Shown: piece by piece, positions 34,235 to 45,749 of the stretch
Layout: every line of letters begins with the position of its first letter
How positions within the stretch are numbered: the stretch's first letter is position 1
From: Clostridium mediterraneense
Lineage (GTDB): Bacteria; Bacillota; Clostridia; Clostridiales; Clostridiaceae
NCBI RefSeq assembly: GCF_900091705.1
Contig: NZ_LT594785.1
Span: 79,890 to 125,638 of the forward strand
DNA length: 45,749 bases
Direction of reading: 5' to 3'
Program-made: the position numbers and the translations under genes
Notes under the pieces: model-generated
What the model was told of the DNA's origin: nothing
The model's input: only the letters and a program-made list of their open reading frames with translations
The model's database searches: none

Positions 34235-34495
34235 CTATTTTACAAAAGGATTACTAACTGGTCCAATATGAGAAAAAATAATTAAAATTATTATACTTAT
34301 AATTAAAGCTACAATCCAAGGTATTAAAACTTTTTTATTTTCTTTATATTTTAAAATAGCTATTAAAGAAAATATGGCTGCTATTATTGCTAAAATTATT
34401 CCTGTTAAAGATGATACTATTGCACCTATAATACTCATCCAACCTAAAGACCAAGCTGCTGAAACTATAAATGGCTTTTTTCCATTACTATTCAT
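34235..34495 (-). CDS. Small membrane protein (DUF4190-like layout)
   Basis: 86 residues, ATG with AAAAGGAG. Polar N-terminus, hydrophobic helices at about 9-45 (with internal glycines, W-S-L-G-W) and 60-77, and a short Lys-rich loop YKENKK between them. The layout recalls DUF4190-type small membrane proteins but I cannot confirm the family. It sits between two identical tRNA-Ser pairs, on their strand, with its own terminator. Confidence 0.65.
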   Translation of the reverse strand: MNSNGKKPFIVSAAWSLGWMSIIGAIVSSLTGIILAIIAAIFSLIAILKYKENKKVLIPWIVALIISIIILIIFSHIGPVSNPFVK

Positions 34496-34605
34496 AAATC
34501 TACTCCTTTTCTAAATCTAAAATATAATTTTATTAGATTTTTTATCATTAGTTTAACTTATCCCTATCTCTTTAATTTCTCTTCTTAAATTATATATAAA
34601 AATAA

Positions 34606-34640
34606 GGACTGAATCAAAAAACTTTGATACAGTCCTTATT
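34606..34640 (-). terminator. Terminator of the second tRNA-Ser pair
   Basis: AAGGACTGAATCAAA / TTTGATACAGTCCTT, one mismatch, 5-nt loop, T-rich after it on the minus strand; abuts the tRNA 3' end. Confidence 0.9.
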
Positions 34641-34731
34641 TGGCGGAGAATCCGGGATTTGAACCCGGGCGCCGGTTGCCCGACCTACACCCTTAGCAGG
34701 GGCGCCTCTTCAGCCACTTGAGTAATTCTCC
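34641..34731 (-). tRNA. tRNA-Ser (GCT), copy 2
   Basis: Base-for-base the same as the copy at 33898-33988, including encoded CCA. Confidence 0.97.
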
Positions 34732-34764
34732 ATATATTACCATTTTAAAAAAGGGTAAAAAAAA

Positions 34765-34855
34765 TGGCGGAGAGAGTGGGATTTGAACCCACGGTACCCG
34801 TAAAGGTACGCCGGTTTTCAAGACCGGTGCCTTAAGCCAGCTCGACCATCTCTCC
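34765..34855 (-). tRNA. tRNA-Ser (TGA), copy 2
   Basis: Identical to the copy at 34019-34109. The ~20 bases upstream (CTACAAGAATTATTATA on the plus strand) are also shared, so the duplicated unit includes promoter-proximal sequence. Confidence 0.97.
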
Positions 34856-35020
34856 AAGCTACAAGAATTATTATAGCAATGAGATATAAATATGTCAACA
34901 CCTTTTTTAAAAAATTATAAATTATATAAAGCAATAATCTTTCCTTACCATAGACTAGTATTATGTAAAGTATTAAAAATTTATATATGAATCAAAATAG
35001 AATTTAAAAGGAATGGGTAG

Positions 35021-35359
35021 ATGATGAGAAATTTAAGTAAAATAGTTAATAAAATAGTTAAGTATTTAAAAACTAAAGATATTGATATATCTAAGTTTTA
35101 TAATTATAATACCTCTCTTTTAGAACTAATAACTGATAAAAAATTACTAAAAGAATTAGTTTTGTGTCTTCAACTAATGAAAATTTCAGGATATGAGTAT
35201 GAAATATTAACAAATGAAGATAGTGAATTTGCAAATGATCAATTACAAGAACTGCGACTGCATCTTCTTAAACAATTAGTAGGATATAACTTATATCTCG
35301 CTCCAATAAAATTTAATAACCTAAAAAAAGCTAAAATAAACTTCTATAAGAATAATTAA
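35021..35359 (+). CDS. Small protein of unknown function
   Basis: 112 residues, ATG with AAAAGGAATGGG upstream; a second ATG follows directly and could be the start. Soluble, helix-rich, high in Lys, Leu, Asn and Tyr; one cysteine (LVLCLQLM). No signal peptide or recognised domain. Stand-alone gene divergent from the tRNA-Ser transcript. Confidence 0.65.
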   Translation: MMRNLSKIVNKIVKYLKTKDIDISKFYNYNTSLLELITDKKLLKELVLCLQLMKISGYEYEILTNEDSEFANDQLQELRLHLLKQLVGYNLYLAPIKFNNLKKAKINFYKNN

Positions 35360-35426
35360 TAAAAATGTAAGTAAACTATCCTAATCTAAAATTTTTACTC
35401 TTTCTTATTTTATTATAAAAATAAAA

Positions 35427-35458
35427 AAGCTAAGAAAATTTTAAGTTTTCTTAGCTTT
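35427..35458. terminator. Terminator of serS (possibly bidirectional)
   Basis: AAAGCTAAGAAAA / TTTTCTTAGCTTT 13-bp stem with A-run to the left (U-run for serS on the minus strand). Confidence 0.9.
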
Positions 35459-35479
35459 ATATAATAAAATTAACTTATA

Positions 35480-36754
35480 TTATTTTAATACATCACATCT
35501 CATGTATTGTCTTAAAACTTCTGGAATTACTACTGATCCATCTGCTTGTTGATAATTTTCAAGCATAGCAGCAACAGCTCTACCTATAGCAACTCCTGAA
35601 CCATTTAATGTGTGTACAAATTGTGGTTTATCATTTGGAGTTTCCTTATACTTAATATTAGCTCTTCTAGCTTGGAATGTTTCAAAGTTTGAACAACTTG
35701 ATATTTCAACATATCTATTATAACTTGGCATCCAAACTTCTATATCATACTTAAGAGCTGCTGTAAATCCAAGATCCCCTTTACATATTCTAACTATTCT
35801 ATATGGAAGTCCTAATCCTTGAAGAACTGATTCTGCATCTTTAACTAACTTATCTAATTCTTCATAACTTTGTTCTGGCTTACAGAACTTAAGTAATTCA
35901 ACCTTATTAAATTGATGTTGTCTAATAAGACCTCTTGTATCTCTTCCTGCTGATCCAGCTTCTGCTCTGAAACATGCACTATAAGCAACATGCTTTATTG
36001 GAAGATCTGCTCCTGCTAAAGTTTCATTCTTATACATATTTGTAACTGGAACTTCAGCTGTTGGAATTAAGAAATATCCATTATCCACTTTAAATGCATC
36101 ATCTTCAAACTTAGGTAATTGACCTGTTCCTGTCATACTATCTCTATTAACCATATATGGAGGTAATATTTCTGTATATCCATTTTCAAATATATGTTTA
36201 TCTAAGAAGTAGTTTATCATTGCTCTTTCAAGTCTGGCACCTGCACCTTTATATATTGTGAATCTTGAACCTGTTATCTTACCAGCTCTTTCAAAATCTA
36301 ATAAGTTTAAATCTGTTCCTAAATCCCAGTGAGCCTTTGGTTCAAAATCAAACTTTGTTGGTTCACCCCAAACTTTAATTTCAACATTATCCTCATCTGT
36401 TTCTCCTTCTGGAACTTGTGGATTTGGTATATTAGGTATTCTATACATGATATAATCTATCTTTTCATTAACACTTGCAAGACTTGTATCATGTTCTTTT
36501 ATTTCTTCACCTATTTTTTTCATTTCAGCCATTATTACAGCAACATCTTCTCCAGCCTTCTTTAACTTAGGTATTTCTGCTGAAACTTTATTTCTTTGGC
36601 TCTTTAAAGCTTCAACTTCAACTAAGATTTTTCTTCTTTCTTCATCTAAAGCTATAACTTCATCTATAACTTTAACATCAAAATCTTCTCCTCTATTTGT
36701 AAGAGCTTTTTTAATTTCTTCTGGATTGCTTCTGATTACTTTTAAATCTAACAT
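35480..36754 (-). CDS. serS: Seryl-tRNA synthetase
   Basis: 424 residues, the usual bacterial size. N-terminal coiled-coil arm (~28-105, [20 protein letters not shown] onward) that grips the tRNA-Ser long arm; then the class II core with [10 protein letters not shown], motif 2 [20 protein letters not shown] and motif 3 [20 protein letters not shown]. It charges tRNA-Ser isoacceptors with serine. ATG with AAGGAGA. Expression is under the T-box immediately upstream; its cognate tRNA-Ser genes lie just beyond its 3' end. Confidence 0.98.
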   Translation of the reverse strand: MLDLKVIRSNPEEIKKALTNRGEDFDVKVIDEVIALDEERRKILVEVEALKSQRNKVSAEIPKLKKAGEDVAVIMAEMKKIGEEIKEHDTSLASVNEKIDYIMYRIPNIPNPQVPEGETDEDNVEIKVWGEPTKFDFEPKAHWDLGTDLNLLDFERAGKITGSRFTIYKGAGARLERAMINYFLDKHIFENGYTEILPPYMVNRDSMTGTGQLPKFEDDAFKVDNGYFLIPTAEVPVTNMYKNETLAGADLPIKHVAYSACFRAEAGSAGRDTRGLIRQHQFNKVELLKFCKPEQSYEELDKLVKDAESVLQGLGLPYRIVRICKGDLGFTAALKYDIEVWMPSYNRYVEISSCSNFETFQARRANIKYKETPNDKPQFVHTLNGSGVAIGRAVAAMLENYQQADGSVVIPEVLRQYMRCDVLK

Positions 36755-36828
36755 TCTACATCTTCTCCTTTAAAATCAAATATTCTAGCATCAAAATATT
36801 GAAAAAATCTGTTTTTTATACAAAAAAA

Positions 36829-37065
36829 GAGTCCTCTCCTCCCACAAAGGGACGAAAAGACTCCGCGTTGCCACCCTAATTGATAAATCATAATGCATAA
36901 TGACTTATCCACTTTAACTATTAACGATTAGTTCCGTACTGCTTGTATTCACAGTCCCTCACAGGTGGATTCATAAATATTTTAAATTAGTTTTCACCAA
37001 CCACTAACTCTCTTAATTAAAATAATCTATTACTAGCCTGATCATAGGTTTTATTTCAATATTGC
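36829..37065 (-). promoter_or_regulatory. Serine T-box riboswitch controlling serS
   Basis: On the minus strand: stem I with GTTAGTGGTTGGTG and GAATCCACC, specifier loop AAGCAGTA giving codon AGC (36943-36941) for Ser, the conserved T-box GGGTGGCAACGCGGAG (36876-36861) with UGGC bulge (36873-36870), and a competing terminator GAGTC...GACTC ending in TTTTTTT (36864-36829). Uncharged tRNA-Ser(GCU), ending GCCA, should pair with AGC and UGGC and allow read-through into serS. The left limit of stem I is approximate. Confidence 0.95.
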
Positions 37066-37114
37066 TTTTGAATTTATTATATTAATCAATTACATTATTG
37101 TCAATAATTTATCA

Positions 37115-37345
37115 TTAATCTTCATCTATATTTCTTGTACATATTATATCTATTCCTGTATTAAGTACATTTCTACAAACAACATCTCCAATTCTAGTAG
37201 GAACACTCATATAAAGTCTTCCTAGCACTTTAGAGAATTCTATCCATAAAGATATATCAATTGGCTCACTACTTTTAACAGGAACAACCTTATGCTTTTT
37301 AGAACCCCTTAATCTAATTATACTTGTAAAAACTTCTTTACTCAT
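37115..37345 (-). CDS. Short DUF1667-type protein
   Basis: 76 residues from the ATG at 37345, chosen because GAGGTGA sits 6 nt upstream; the GTG inside that site is not the start. The sequence RLRGSKKHKVVPVKSSEPID followed by VPTRIGDVVCRNVLNTGIDI matches the C-terminal half of DUF1667 proteins, which accompany FAD-dependent glycerol-3-phosphate dehydrogenase-like oxidoreductases. The N-terminal half, with the CPxGC-type cysteines of full-length members, is absent. It follows the oxidoreductase gene by ~11 bases, so they are co-transcribed. Role unknown. Confidence 0.75.
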   Translation of the reverse strand: MSKEVFTSIIRLRGSKKHKVVPVKSSEPIDISLWIEFSKVLGRLYMSVPTRIGDVVCRNVLNTGIDIICTRNIDED

Positions 37346-37356
37346 AAAAATCACCT

Positions 37357-38745
37357 CTATACTCCATCAAATTCTTTAATTCTAGAAGCAAGTAAATTTG
37401 AATTTTTTGAATCCTCAACAACTTCTGTTGGCTTTTTATCAAGTTCTCTAGCTAATATATCAATAATTTTAGTTATACACTGAGCTCCATGACATCTACC
37501 AAAAGTAGCTCCTGTTCTTCTTTTAACACCTTCAAGCGTTCTAGCTCCAAGAGGTCTTCTTATACAATCAACAACTTCTCCCTCTGAGATAAGATTACAC
37601 ATACAAAGAATTCTTCCATATTTATTATCAGCCTCAATAAGCTCATTTCTTTCAGAATTTGATAAACTTCTAAATCTATAAAATTCTCTTCTCTTATCAA
37701 CAAAGTTATTATTAAGTGAACAGTTTAAGTTTTCTACTACACTCTCACAAATAAGATTTGCAATTGATGGTGCTATAGTAACTTCTGCATAATGTTTACC
37801 TACAATTTTTATATATCCTTTATTAATTTCATTATCATCTATAATTATAAGGTCTTTATGATGCTCATCATAAAAAACATTATTAACATTATTATTACTT
37901 ATAGTAGGAAGGAGTGTCTTTGCCTTTCTAAGTGATTTATAAAAGCCTAAAGGTTTATCAGAATTAAGCCCAATAACTCTTTCTCCACTTCCATTAGGTA
38001 TATGTGTAATAAAATTATCTTCATCATCAATCTTAACAATTAAATTAGAGTATTCTGCCTCAGAGCAGCCTCCTAAAAGTAAATAATATGTTTTTAAAGT
38101 TTCATCATGCTCTTCATGTTCTTCTTCAGTATAAAAATCTCCTGGAATAGTATTAACAACAAACTTACAAGTAAATTTATTTTTATTTGTAGTTACTCTA
38201 AACCCATTAACAAGCTTTTGAATATCCATTACCTGCTCTTCAAGTCTAAATCTAACACCATTTTCAAAAGCTACTTCCCCATAAGCTATAGCAAGCTCAT
38301 ATGGATTTATAACAGCAGTATTTTCACTATATAAGGCTTTAGTAACATCACAATGTAAATTAGGCTCTATCTCTCTAACCTCATCTGCATTTAAAAGCCT
38401 TACTCCACTAATTCCTCTTCTCATAGATTTTTTATACATTTTATCAATTATAGCTTCTGAAATTTCATCAGCAGCAAGTCTTAAAGTTCCTCTTTTAGTA
38501 AAAGGTACTCTAAATTTCTTAGCTACTTCTTGTAAGATCTTATTTCCCTTACTTTCTAAACTGCTCATAAGATCATCTTTACTCTCTGAACCATCATAAA
38601 CAACAGTTGCATTAACAAAAGAAATATCATCTGCTATATCAAAATCTCTTTCAATAACAGCTATATTAAGATTATATTTTGATAGCTCATAAGCAACTGC
38701 ACAGCCTATAATTCCGCCACCTAAAATTAAAACATCATAATCCAT
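37357..38745 (-). CDS. FAD-dependent oxidoreductase with C-terminal [2Fe-2S] domain (GlpA/anaerobic glycerol-3-phosphate dehydrogenase-like)
   Basis: 462 residues. N-terminal FAD-binding GGGIIGCAVAYELSKYNLNI with the ERDFD end of strand 2; DAO-type fold through ~360; then a BFD-like iron-sulfur domain with C381, C383, C418 and C423 (CMCN and GRCHGAQC). In firmicutes such genes usually come as a trio: this subunit, a second NAD/FAD oxidoreductase and a DUF1667 protein. Here only the first and a short version of the third are present. Substrate probably glycerol 3-phosphate or a related hydroxyacid, not certain. Confidence 0.87.
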   Translation of the reverse strand: MDYDVLILGGGIIGCAVAYELSKYNLNIAVIERDFDIADDISFVNATVVYDGSESKDDLMSSLESKGNKILQEVAKKFRVPFTKRGTLRLAADEISEAIIDKMYKKSMRRGISGVRLLNADEVREIEPNLHCDVTKALYSENTAVINPYELAIAYGEVAFENGVRFRLEEQVMDIQKLVNGFRVTTNKNKFTCKFVVNTIPGDFYTEEEHEEHDETLKTYYLLLGGCSEAEYSNLIVKIDDEDNFITHIPNGSGERVIGLNSDKPLGFYKSLRKAKTLLPTISNNNVNNVFYDEHHKDLIIIDDNEINKGYIKIVGKHYAEVTIAPSIANLICESVVENLNCSLNNNFVDKRREFYRFRSLSNSERNELIEADNKYGRILCMCNLISEGEVVDCIRRPLGARTLEGVKRRTGATFGRCHGAQCITKIIDILARELDKKPTEVVEDSKNSNLLASRIKEFDGV

Positions 38746-38829
38746 TCTATCAACTCCTAATTACATATTCAGTAATTATATTTCCTAATAATTATAACAT
38801 AATAAAAATGTCTATTTTGCAAAATCCAA

Positions 38830-39768
38830 TTAAACATTTACCTTAATCTTTTCTTCTATTTCTTCTATATGTTTTTTAGGTTTAATAATTTTAGTTATTA
38901 ACTTTTCATATAAATAAACAACAACAAATGATAAAACTATATTCAAAATAACTAAAATAGCTATTTTAAAATTATAGTTTAAATAATTAAAATTAAATAA
39001 AGTATTTAATTTTATAATATATGGATGAATTATATATACTGAAAGTATGTACTTAGAAAAATTATCAATATACTTATTTATATTAAATACATTTCTAGTA
39101 ACTAATAAGTTAGCAAAATAATATAAAACTGCTAATGCTACTAAATTATAAATAATAAGATGCCTTGATGATGGAGATCCAATAACATAGTTCACATTCT
39201 CAAAACTTCCGCCTTTAAAAACTTTTAAATTTATATCAATTAATTTATAGAGAAATAGAAAACCTAATATAATATAGTATTTTTTTATAAATCCAATTAA
39301 ATATATAAAATTCTTATATATAAGTCCCCCTAAAATAAAGTAATAAATCCATATAATAAGACTTCTATCTAAATAAGAAAATAGTATTTTTCCTATAAAT
39401 GAGCTTTTCCTACTTAAAATAGAATAAGCATTATTAATTATAATAAATTGAACTAAAGTAATTAATATTATAGATTTACATCTTAAAACTTTATCTAACT
39501 TCAAAACAATATATCTTAAGATAGGAAAAATTAAATAAATCTTAATCAAGGTATTAAGATACCAAGTATGATAATATGATTTCCCCCATATAATATCTCT
39601 AAAAAATAACTTTAATGAATAATTATCTACAGTAAAGAATTTAGGTAATATAAAAATAAAGTTAGCAAGCAAATATATTATAAGTATCTTACTAAATTTT
39701 TTCTTATAAAAATTTCTAATACCTATCTCTTCATAATTTCTAATAATTAAAAAGCCTGTAATAACCAT
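38830..39768 (-). CDS. Acyltransferase 3 family membrane protein (first in-frame ATG)
   Basis: 312 residues from the only in-frame ATG. Nine or so hydrophobic helices; MVITGFLIIRNYEEIG matches the F-M-I-S-G-F-L segment after TM2 of acyltransferase 3 (OafA/OatA-like) proteins, and YHTWYLNTLIKIYLIFPIL the conserved W-Y/F-L. C-terminal basic tail. Starting here would lose TM1 and the catalytic histidine. There is no ribosome binding site before this ATG, and the missing part is encoded in frame upstream (next entry). Family function: O-acetylation of surface sugars. Either the gene uses an unusual start or its 5' end is broken. Confidence 0.6.
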   Translation of the reverse strand: MVITGFLIIRNYEEIGIRNFYKKKFSKILIIYLLANFIFILPKFFTVDNYSLKLFFRDIIWGKSYYHTWYLNTLIKIYLIFPILRYIVLKLDKVLRCKSIILITLVQFIIINNAYSILSRKSSFIGKILFSYLDRSLIIWIYYFILGGLIYKNFIYLIGFIKKYYIILGFLFLYKLIDINLKVFKGGSFENVNYVIGSPSSRHLIIYNLVALAVLYYFANLLVTRNVFNINKYIDNFSKYILSVYIIHPYIIKLNTLFNFNYLNYNFKIAILVILNIVLSFVVVYLYEKLITKIIKPKKHIEEIEEKIKVNV

Positions 39769-39945
39769 AAATACAGTAACTGCAAACCTTGAAAAATTAA
39801 GAATTCCTCCATAAACAATATGTGTACTTATATTAGCATTACTAGATATGACAAATGCACTAATAGCATGTTGATAAACAATTAAAATACAACAAAATAA
39901 CTTTATTAAATTAAACTGCTTAAAATATCTTATTAAGCTATATTT
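39769..39945 (-). pseudogene. In-frame N-terminal part of the acyltransferase without a usable start codon
   Basis: Continuous with the acyltransferase frame for 59 more codons up to TAA at 39948-39946. It encodes NLIKLFCCILIVYQHAISAF, the expected TM1 with its conserved His, then GGILNFSRFAVTVF leading into the ATG. No ATG, GTG or TTG lies in this stretch. Removing one base from the T5 run at 39943-39947 would join it to a TTG (about 39967) with GGAG upstream. Confidence 0.6.
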
Positions 39946-40025
39946 TTATGAAATTACTCTCAAACAAATTATTTATAATTACTCCATTGCATTAGAAAAT
40001 TTTAAAAATCTTAAATAAAAAAATA

Positions 40026-40550
40026 TTAATTTCTTTCGTCACATAACTTAAGCAATTTAAGATATTCATTAGATTTACTATTTATATATTTAGAACTCCT
40101 ATGATGCGATTCAACAGCTTCTAAAAAATCATCTGAGTATTTTGATTCCTTAAGTCCCTTTAAAATATCTAAGCCTTTTTTAGCATGATTATAATAAACA
40201 TCTACCCTTTTAAATTGATTAAACTTTTTAAGATTTCCCTTACTAATCTTATCAAGAATAACTATAATTGATTTACTTATTGGTCCTGATGACCCTTCTA
40301 TTTTTCCTACATCATGTAATAATCCTAATTTTCCAATATCAATTTCTTTTTTATCTATTTTATTAATATCTATATTTAAAGTAGCAAGCATATCTTTAGA
40401 TACTCTTATACAATGTTGTTGTTCTGACTTTATAAGTTTAAAAAATAATGTTTTCTCTTCACTATTTAAAAATAAATTTATATAGTTATAATCAAGTTCT
40501 TTAAAGCTTGATACTACTGCCCAAATAAATTGCTTTACTCTATAGAACAC
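40026..40550 (-). CDS. HD-domain hydrolase, single domain
   Basis: 174 residues, GTG start with AGGAGGT ~10 nt upstream. HD phosphohydrolase motifs: QQHCIRVSKDML, GLLHDVGKIEG (the HD pair), VYYNHAKKGLDIL and ESHHRSSK. The GKIEGSSGPISKSIIVILDKI insertion lies where RpfG/HD-GYP and HDIG proteins have a membrane-facing or substrate loop. Substrate unknown; could hydrolyse a nucleotide or phosphoester. Last gene before the rrn terminator. Confidence 0.82.
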   Translation of the reverse strand: MFYRVKQFIWAVVSSFKELDYNYINLFLNSEEKTLFFKLIKSEQQHCIRVSKDMLATLNIDINKIDKKEIDIGKLGLLHDVGKIEGSSGPISKSIIVILDKISKGNLKKFNQFKRVDVYYNHAKKGLDILKGLKESKYSDDFLEAVESHHRSSKYINSKSNEYLKLLKLCDERN

Positions 40551-40662
40551 TTTACATCTTACCTCCTAAATAAATAAAATATTCTTTATAATTATATAAT
40601 AAAAAAACACTTTAGTATTAATCTAAAATGCTCTTTATAAATAAGTAATATTCTATAAAAAA

Positions 40663-40689
40663 AAATCTATGAACTAAGTTCATAGATTT
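40663..40689 (-). terminator. Terminator of the rrn operon
   Basis: AAATCTATGAAC / GTTCATAGATTT 12-bp stem, 3-nt loop, and on the minus strand TTTTTT just after; ends two bases from tRNA-Ala. Confidence 0.93.
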
Positions 40690-40690
40690 A

Positions 40691-40766
40691 TGGTGGAGGT
40701 AAGGAGATTCGAACTCCTGACCCCTTGCGTGCAAGGCAAGTGCTCTCCCAACTGAGCTATACCCCC
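40691..40766 (-). tRNA. tRNA-Ala (TGC)
   Basis: 76 nt with encoded CCA. Acceptor GGGGGTA / TACCTCC, anticodon loop CTTGCAC (TGC), T-loop TTCGAAT. Last gene of the rrn operon. Confidence 0.97.
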
Positions 40767-40771
40767 AAAAA

Positions 40772-40848
40772 TGGTGGACCTTCGGGGACTCGAACCCAGG
40801 GCCTACCGGTTATGAGCCGGTTGCTCTAACCAACTGAGCTAAAGGTCC
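40772..40848 (-). tRNA. tRNA-Met (CAT), elongator type
   Basis: 77 nt with encoded CCA. Acceptor GGACCTT / AAGGTCC, anticodon loop CTCATAA (CAT). Lacks the initiator's C1-A72 mismatch. A lysidine-modified Ile2 tRNA also has CAT, but the body fits elongator Met better. Confidence 0.92.
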
Positions 40849-40854
40849 ATATGA

Positions 40855-40971
40855 CCTGGCAACCACCTACTCTCCCACACAGCTACCCGTGCAGTACCAT
40901 CGGCCTCTAAAAGCTTAACCTTCGTGTTCGGAATGGGAACGGGTGTTACCTTAAAGAGCATCATCACCAGA
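40855..40971 (-). rRNA. rrf: 5S ribosomal RNA
   Basis: About 117 nt, starting TCTGGTGATGATG on the minus strand and ending in GGTTGCCAGG, with the internal CCGTTCCCATTCCGAACACG loop. Ends approximate by a few bases. Confidence 0.96.
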
Positions 40972-40980
40972 TTTTTGAGA

Positions 40981-41010
40981 AATTATTCTCTAAAAATTAC
41001 ACATATATAT
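40981..41010 (-). other. 3' arm of the 23S processing stem
   Basis: Plus-strand AATTATTCTCTAAAAATTA followed by CACATATATAT pairs with the sequence at 44020-44049 on the other side of 23S. Together they form the long stalk cut by RNase III to free pre-23S. Confidence 0.8.
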
Positions 41011-41026
41011 TTGCCTTTTTCTTTTT

Positions 41027-43932
<2,906 letters not shown>

Positions 43933-43989
43933 TATTAGTCAATTACGGATTATTTTTATATCTCGTAAATTTACAAAGAATTATATTTA

Positions 43990-44009
43990 AATTAGTTTTT
44001 CAACTAATT
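43990..44009. repeat. Short hairpin in the 16S-23S spacer
   Basis: AATTAGTT / AACTAATT arms with a 4-base loop. The spacer (43933-44151) has no tRNA gene, unlike many rrn operons. Confidence 0.5.
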
Positions 44010-44019
44010 CGGCTTCATT

Positions 44020-44049
44020 ATATATATGTGTAATTTTCAAAGAACAATT
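44020..44049 (-). other. 5' arm of the 23S processing stem, with boxA-like TCTTTGAAAATTA
   Basis: Reverse complement matches 40981-41010 over ~30 bases with few mismatches. It includes TCTTTGAAAATTA (44043-44031), repeated in the 16S leader (45741-45729) and probably an antitermination (boxA-type) element. Confidence 0.75.
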
Positions 44050-44071
44050 TTGAGTAACCAAAAGGTTTCTC

Positions 44072-44105
44072 AAAATTAAACAGAGAATTAAGTAGCATTC
44101 TTTTT
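44072..44105 (-). other. 3' arm of the 16S processing stem
   Basis: Plus-strand AAAATTAAACAGAGAATTAA and the following GTAGCATTCTTTTT are complementary to 45694-45735 in the 16S leader. Confidence 0.8.
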
Positions 44106-44146
44106 GCTTTTATTTTTTGTCTTTCTAGTTATCCTAGAAAGTTAAT

Positions 44147-45667
<1,521 letters not shown>

Positions 45668-45693
45668 AAAGTTTAATCTTAAGCTTAAAACAT

Positions 45694-45741
45694 AAAAAGA
45701 ATTGCTGGTTTACTTAATTTCTTCTGTTTAATTTTCAAAGA
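45694..45741 (-). other. rrn leader: 5' arm of the 16S processing stem and boxA-like element
   Basis: 45694-45735 pairs with 44072-44105 to form the 16S stalk. TCTTTGAAAATTA (45741-45729) is the antitermination-like sequence repeated in the spacer. The rrn promoters lie beyond the right edge. Confidence 0.8.
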
Positions 45742-45749
45742 CCTTTTAA

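Noticed and set aside
33898-34855. Integrated element between the two tRNA-Ser pairs
   Set aside because: The insert holds only one small membrane protein gene; no integrase or partial tRNA att repeat was seen.

Overview
The window is about 70% A+T outside the rRNA genes. It uses strong AGGAGG-type ribosome binding sites, frequent TTG and GTG starts, short intrinsic terminators and a serine T-box. The gene set (SbcCD, AddAB, YhaM-type exonuclease, PepT, Tpx, type 1 isopentenyl-diphosphate isomerase, class I SerRS) and the rrn operon point to Clostridium sensu stricto. C. perfringens is my best guess, by inference only. It reads as chromosome, with no phage, plasmid or insertion-sequence genes.

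Layout. (1) 1-5.9 kb: the N-terminal 400 residues of a secreted protein running off the left edge, a CARF plus PD-(D/E)XK (DUF1887, Can2/Card1-like) protein, idi, a ChrB N-terminal-domain protein, an MFS transporter and tRNA-Arg(ACG). (2) 5.9-11.7 kb: a methyltransferase overlapping an ECF transporter S component, then sbcD-sbcC. (3) 11.8-14.9 kb: a MerR regulator, a small His/Met-rich protein and a MacB/LolD-type ABC transporter, with a MerR-style promoter (19-bp spacer, central dyad) between regulator and target. (4) 15-19.8 kb: a small membrane protein, pepT, a YhaM-type nuclease, cca and tpx. (5) 19.9-30.5 kb: addA and addB on the same strand but separated by about 3.4 kb holding a small membrane protein, an unknown anchored protein preceded by a 15-codon leader ORF, and two tandem PnuC-type transporters. 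(6) 30.6-35.4 kb: a metallophosphoesterase, an APC permease with a long leader, and two copies of a tRNA-Ser(GCT)/tRNA-Ser(TGA) pair around a small membrane protein gene. (7) 35.5-40.6 kb: serS under a T-box, a FAD/[2Fe-2S] oxidoreductase with a short DUF1667 partner, an acyltransferase 3 gene with a damaged or odd 5' end, and an HD-domain protein. (8) 40.66-45.75 kb: a complete rrn operon on the minus strand (16S-23S-5S-tRNA-Met-tRNA-Ala) with visible 16S and 23S processing stems.

How parts fit together: AddAB and SbcCD are both double-strand-end processing machines. The serS T-box reads AGC and its UGGC bulge fits the GCCA end of tRNA-Ser(GCT), which is encoded twice about 2-3 kb away. The MerR regulator probably drives the adjacent efflux-type ABC operon.

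The observations I would follow first are: the CARF-nuclease with no CRISPR system in view and a serine where relatives may have the catalytic glutamate; three perfect DnaA boxes within 93 bp of sbcC; an AddB that lacks the C-terminal iron-sulfur cysteines; and a leader in which a hairpin separates a strong Shine-Dalgarno sequence from its start codon, with a similar motif upstream of the APC permease.
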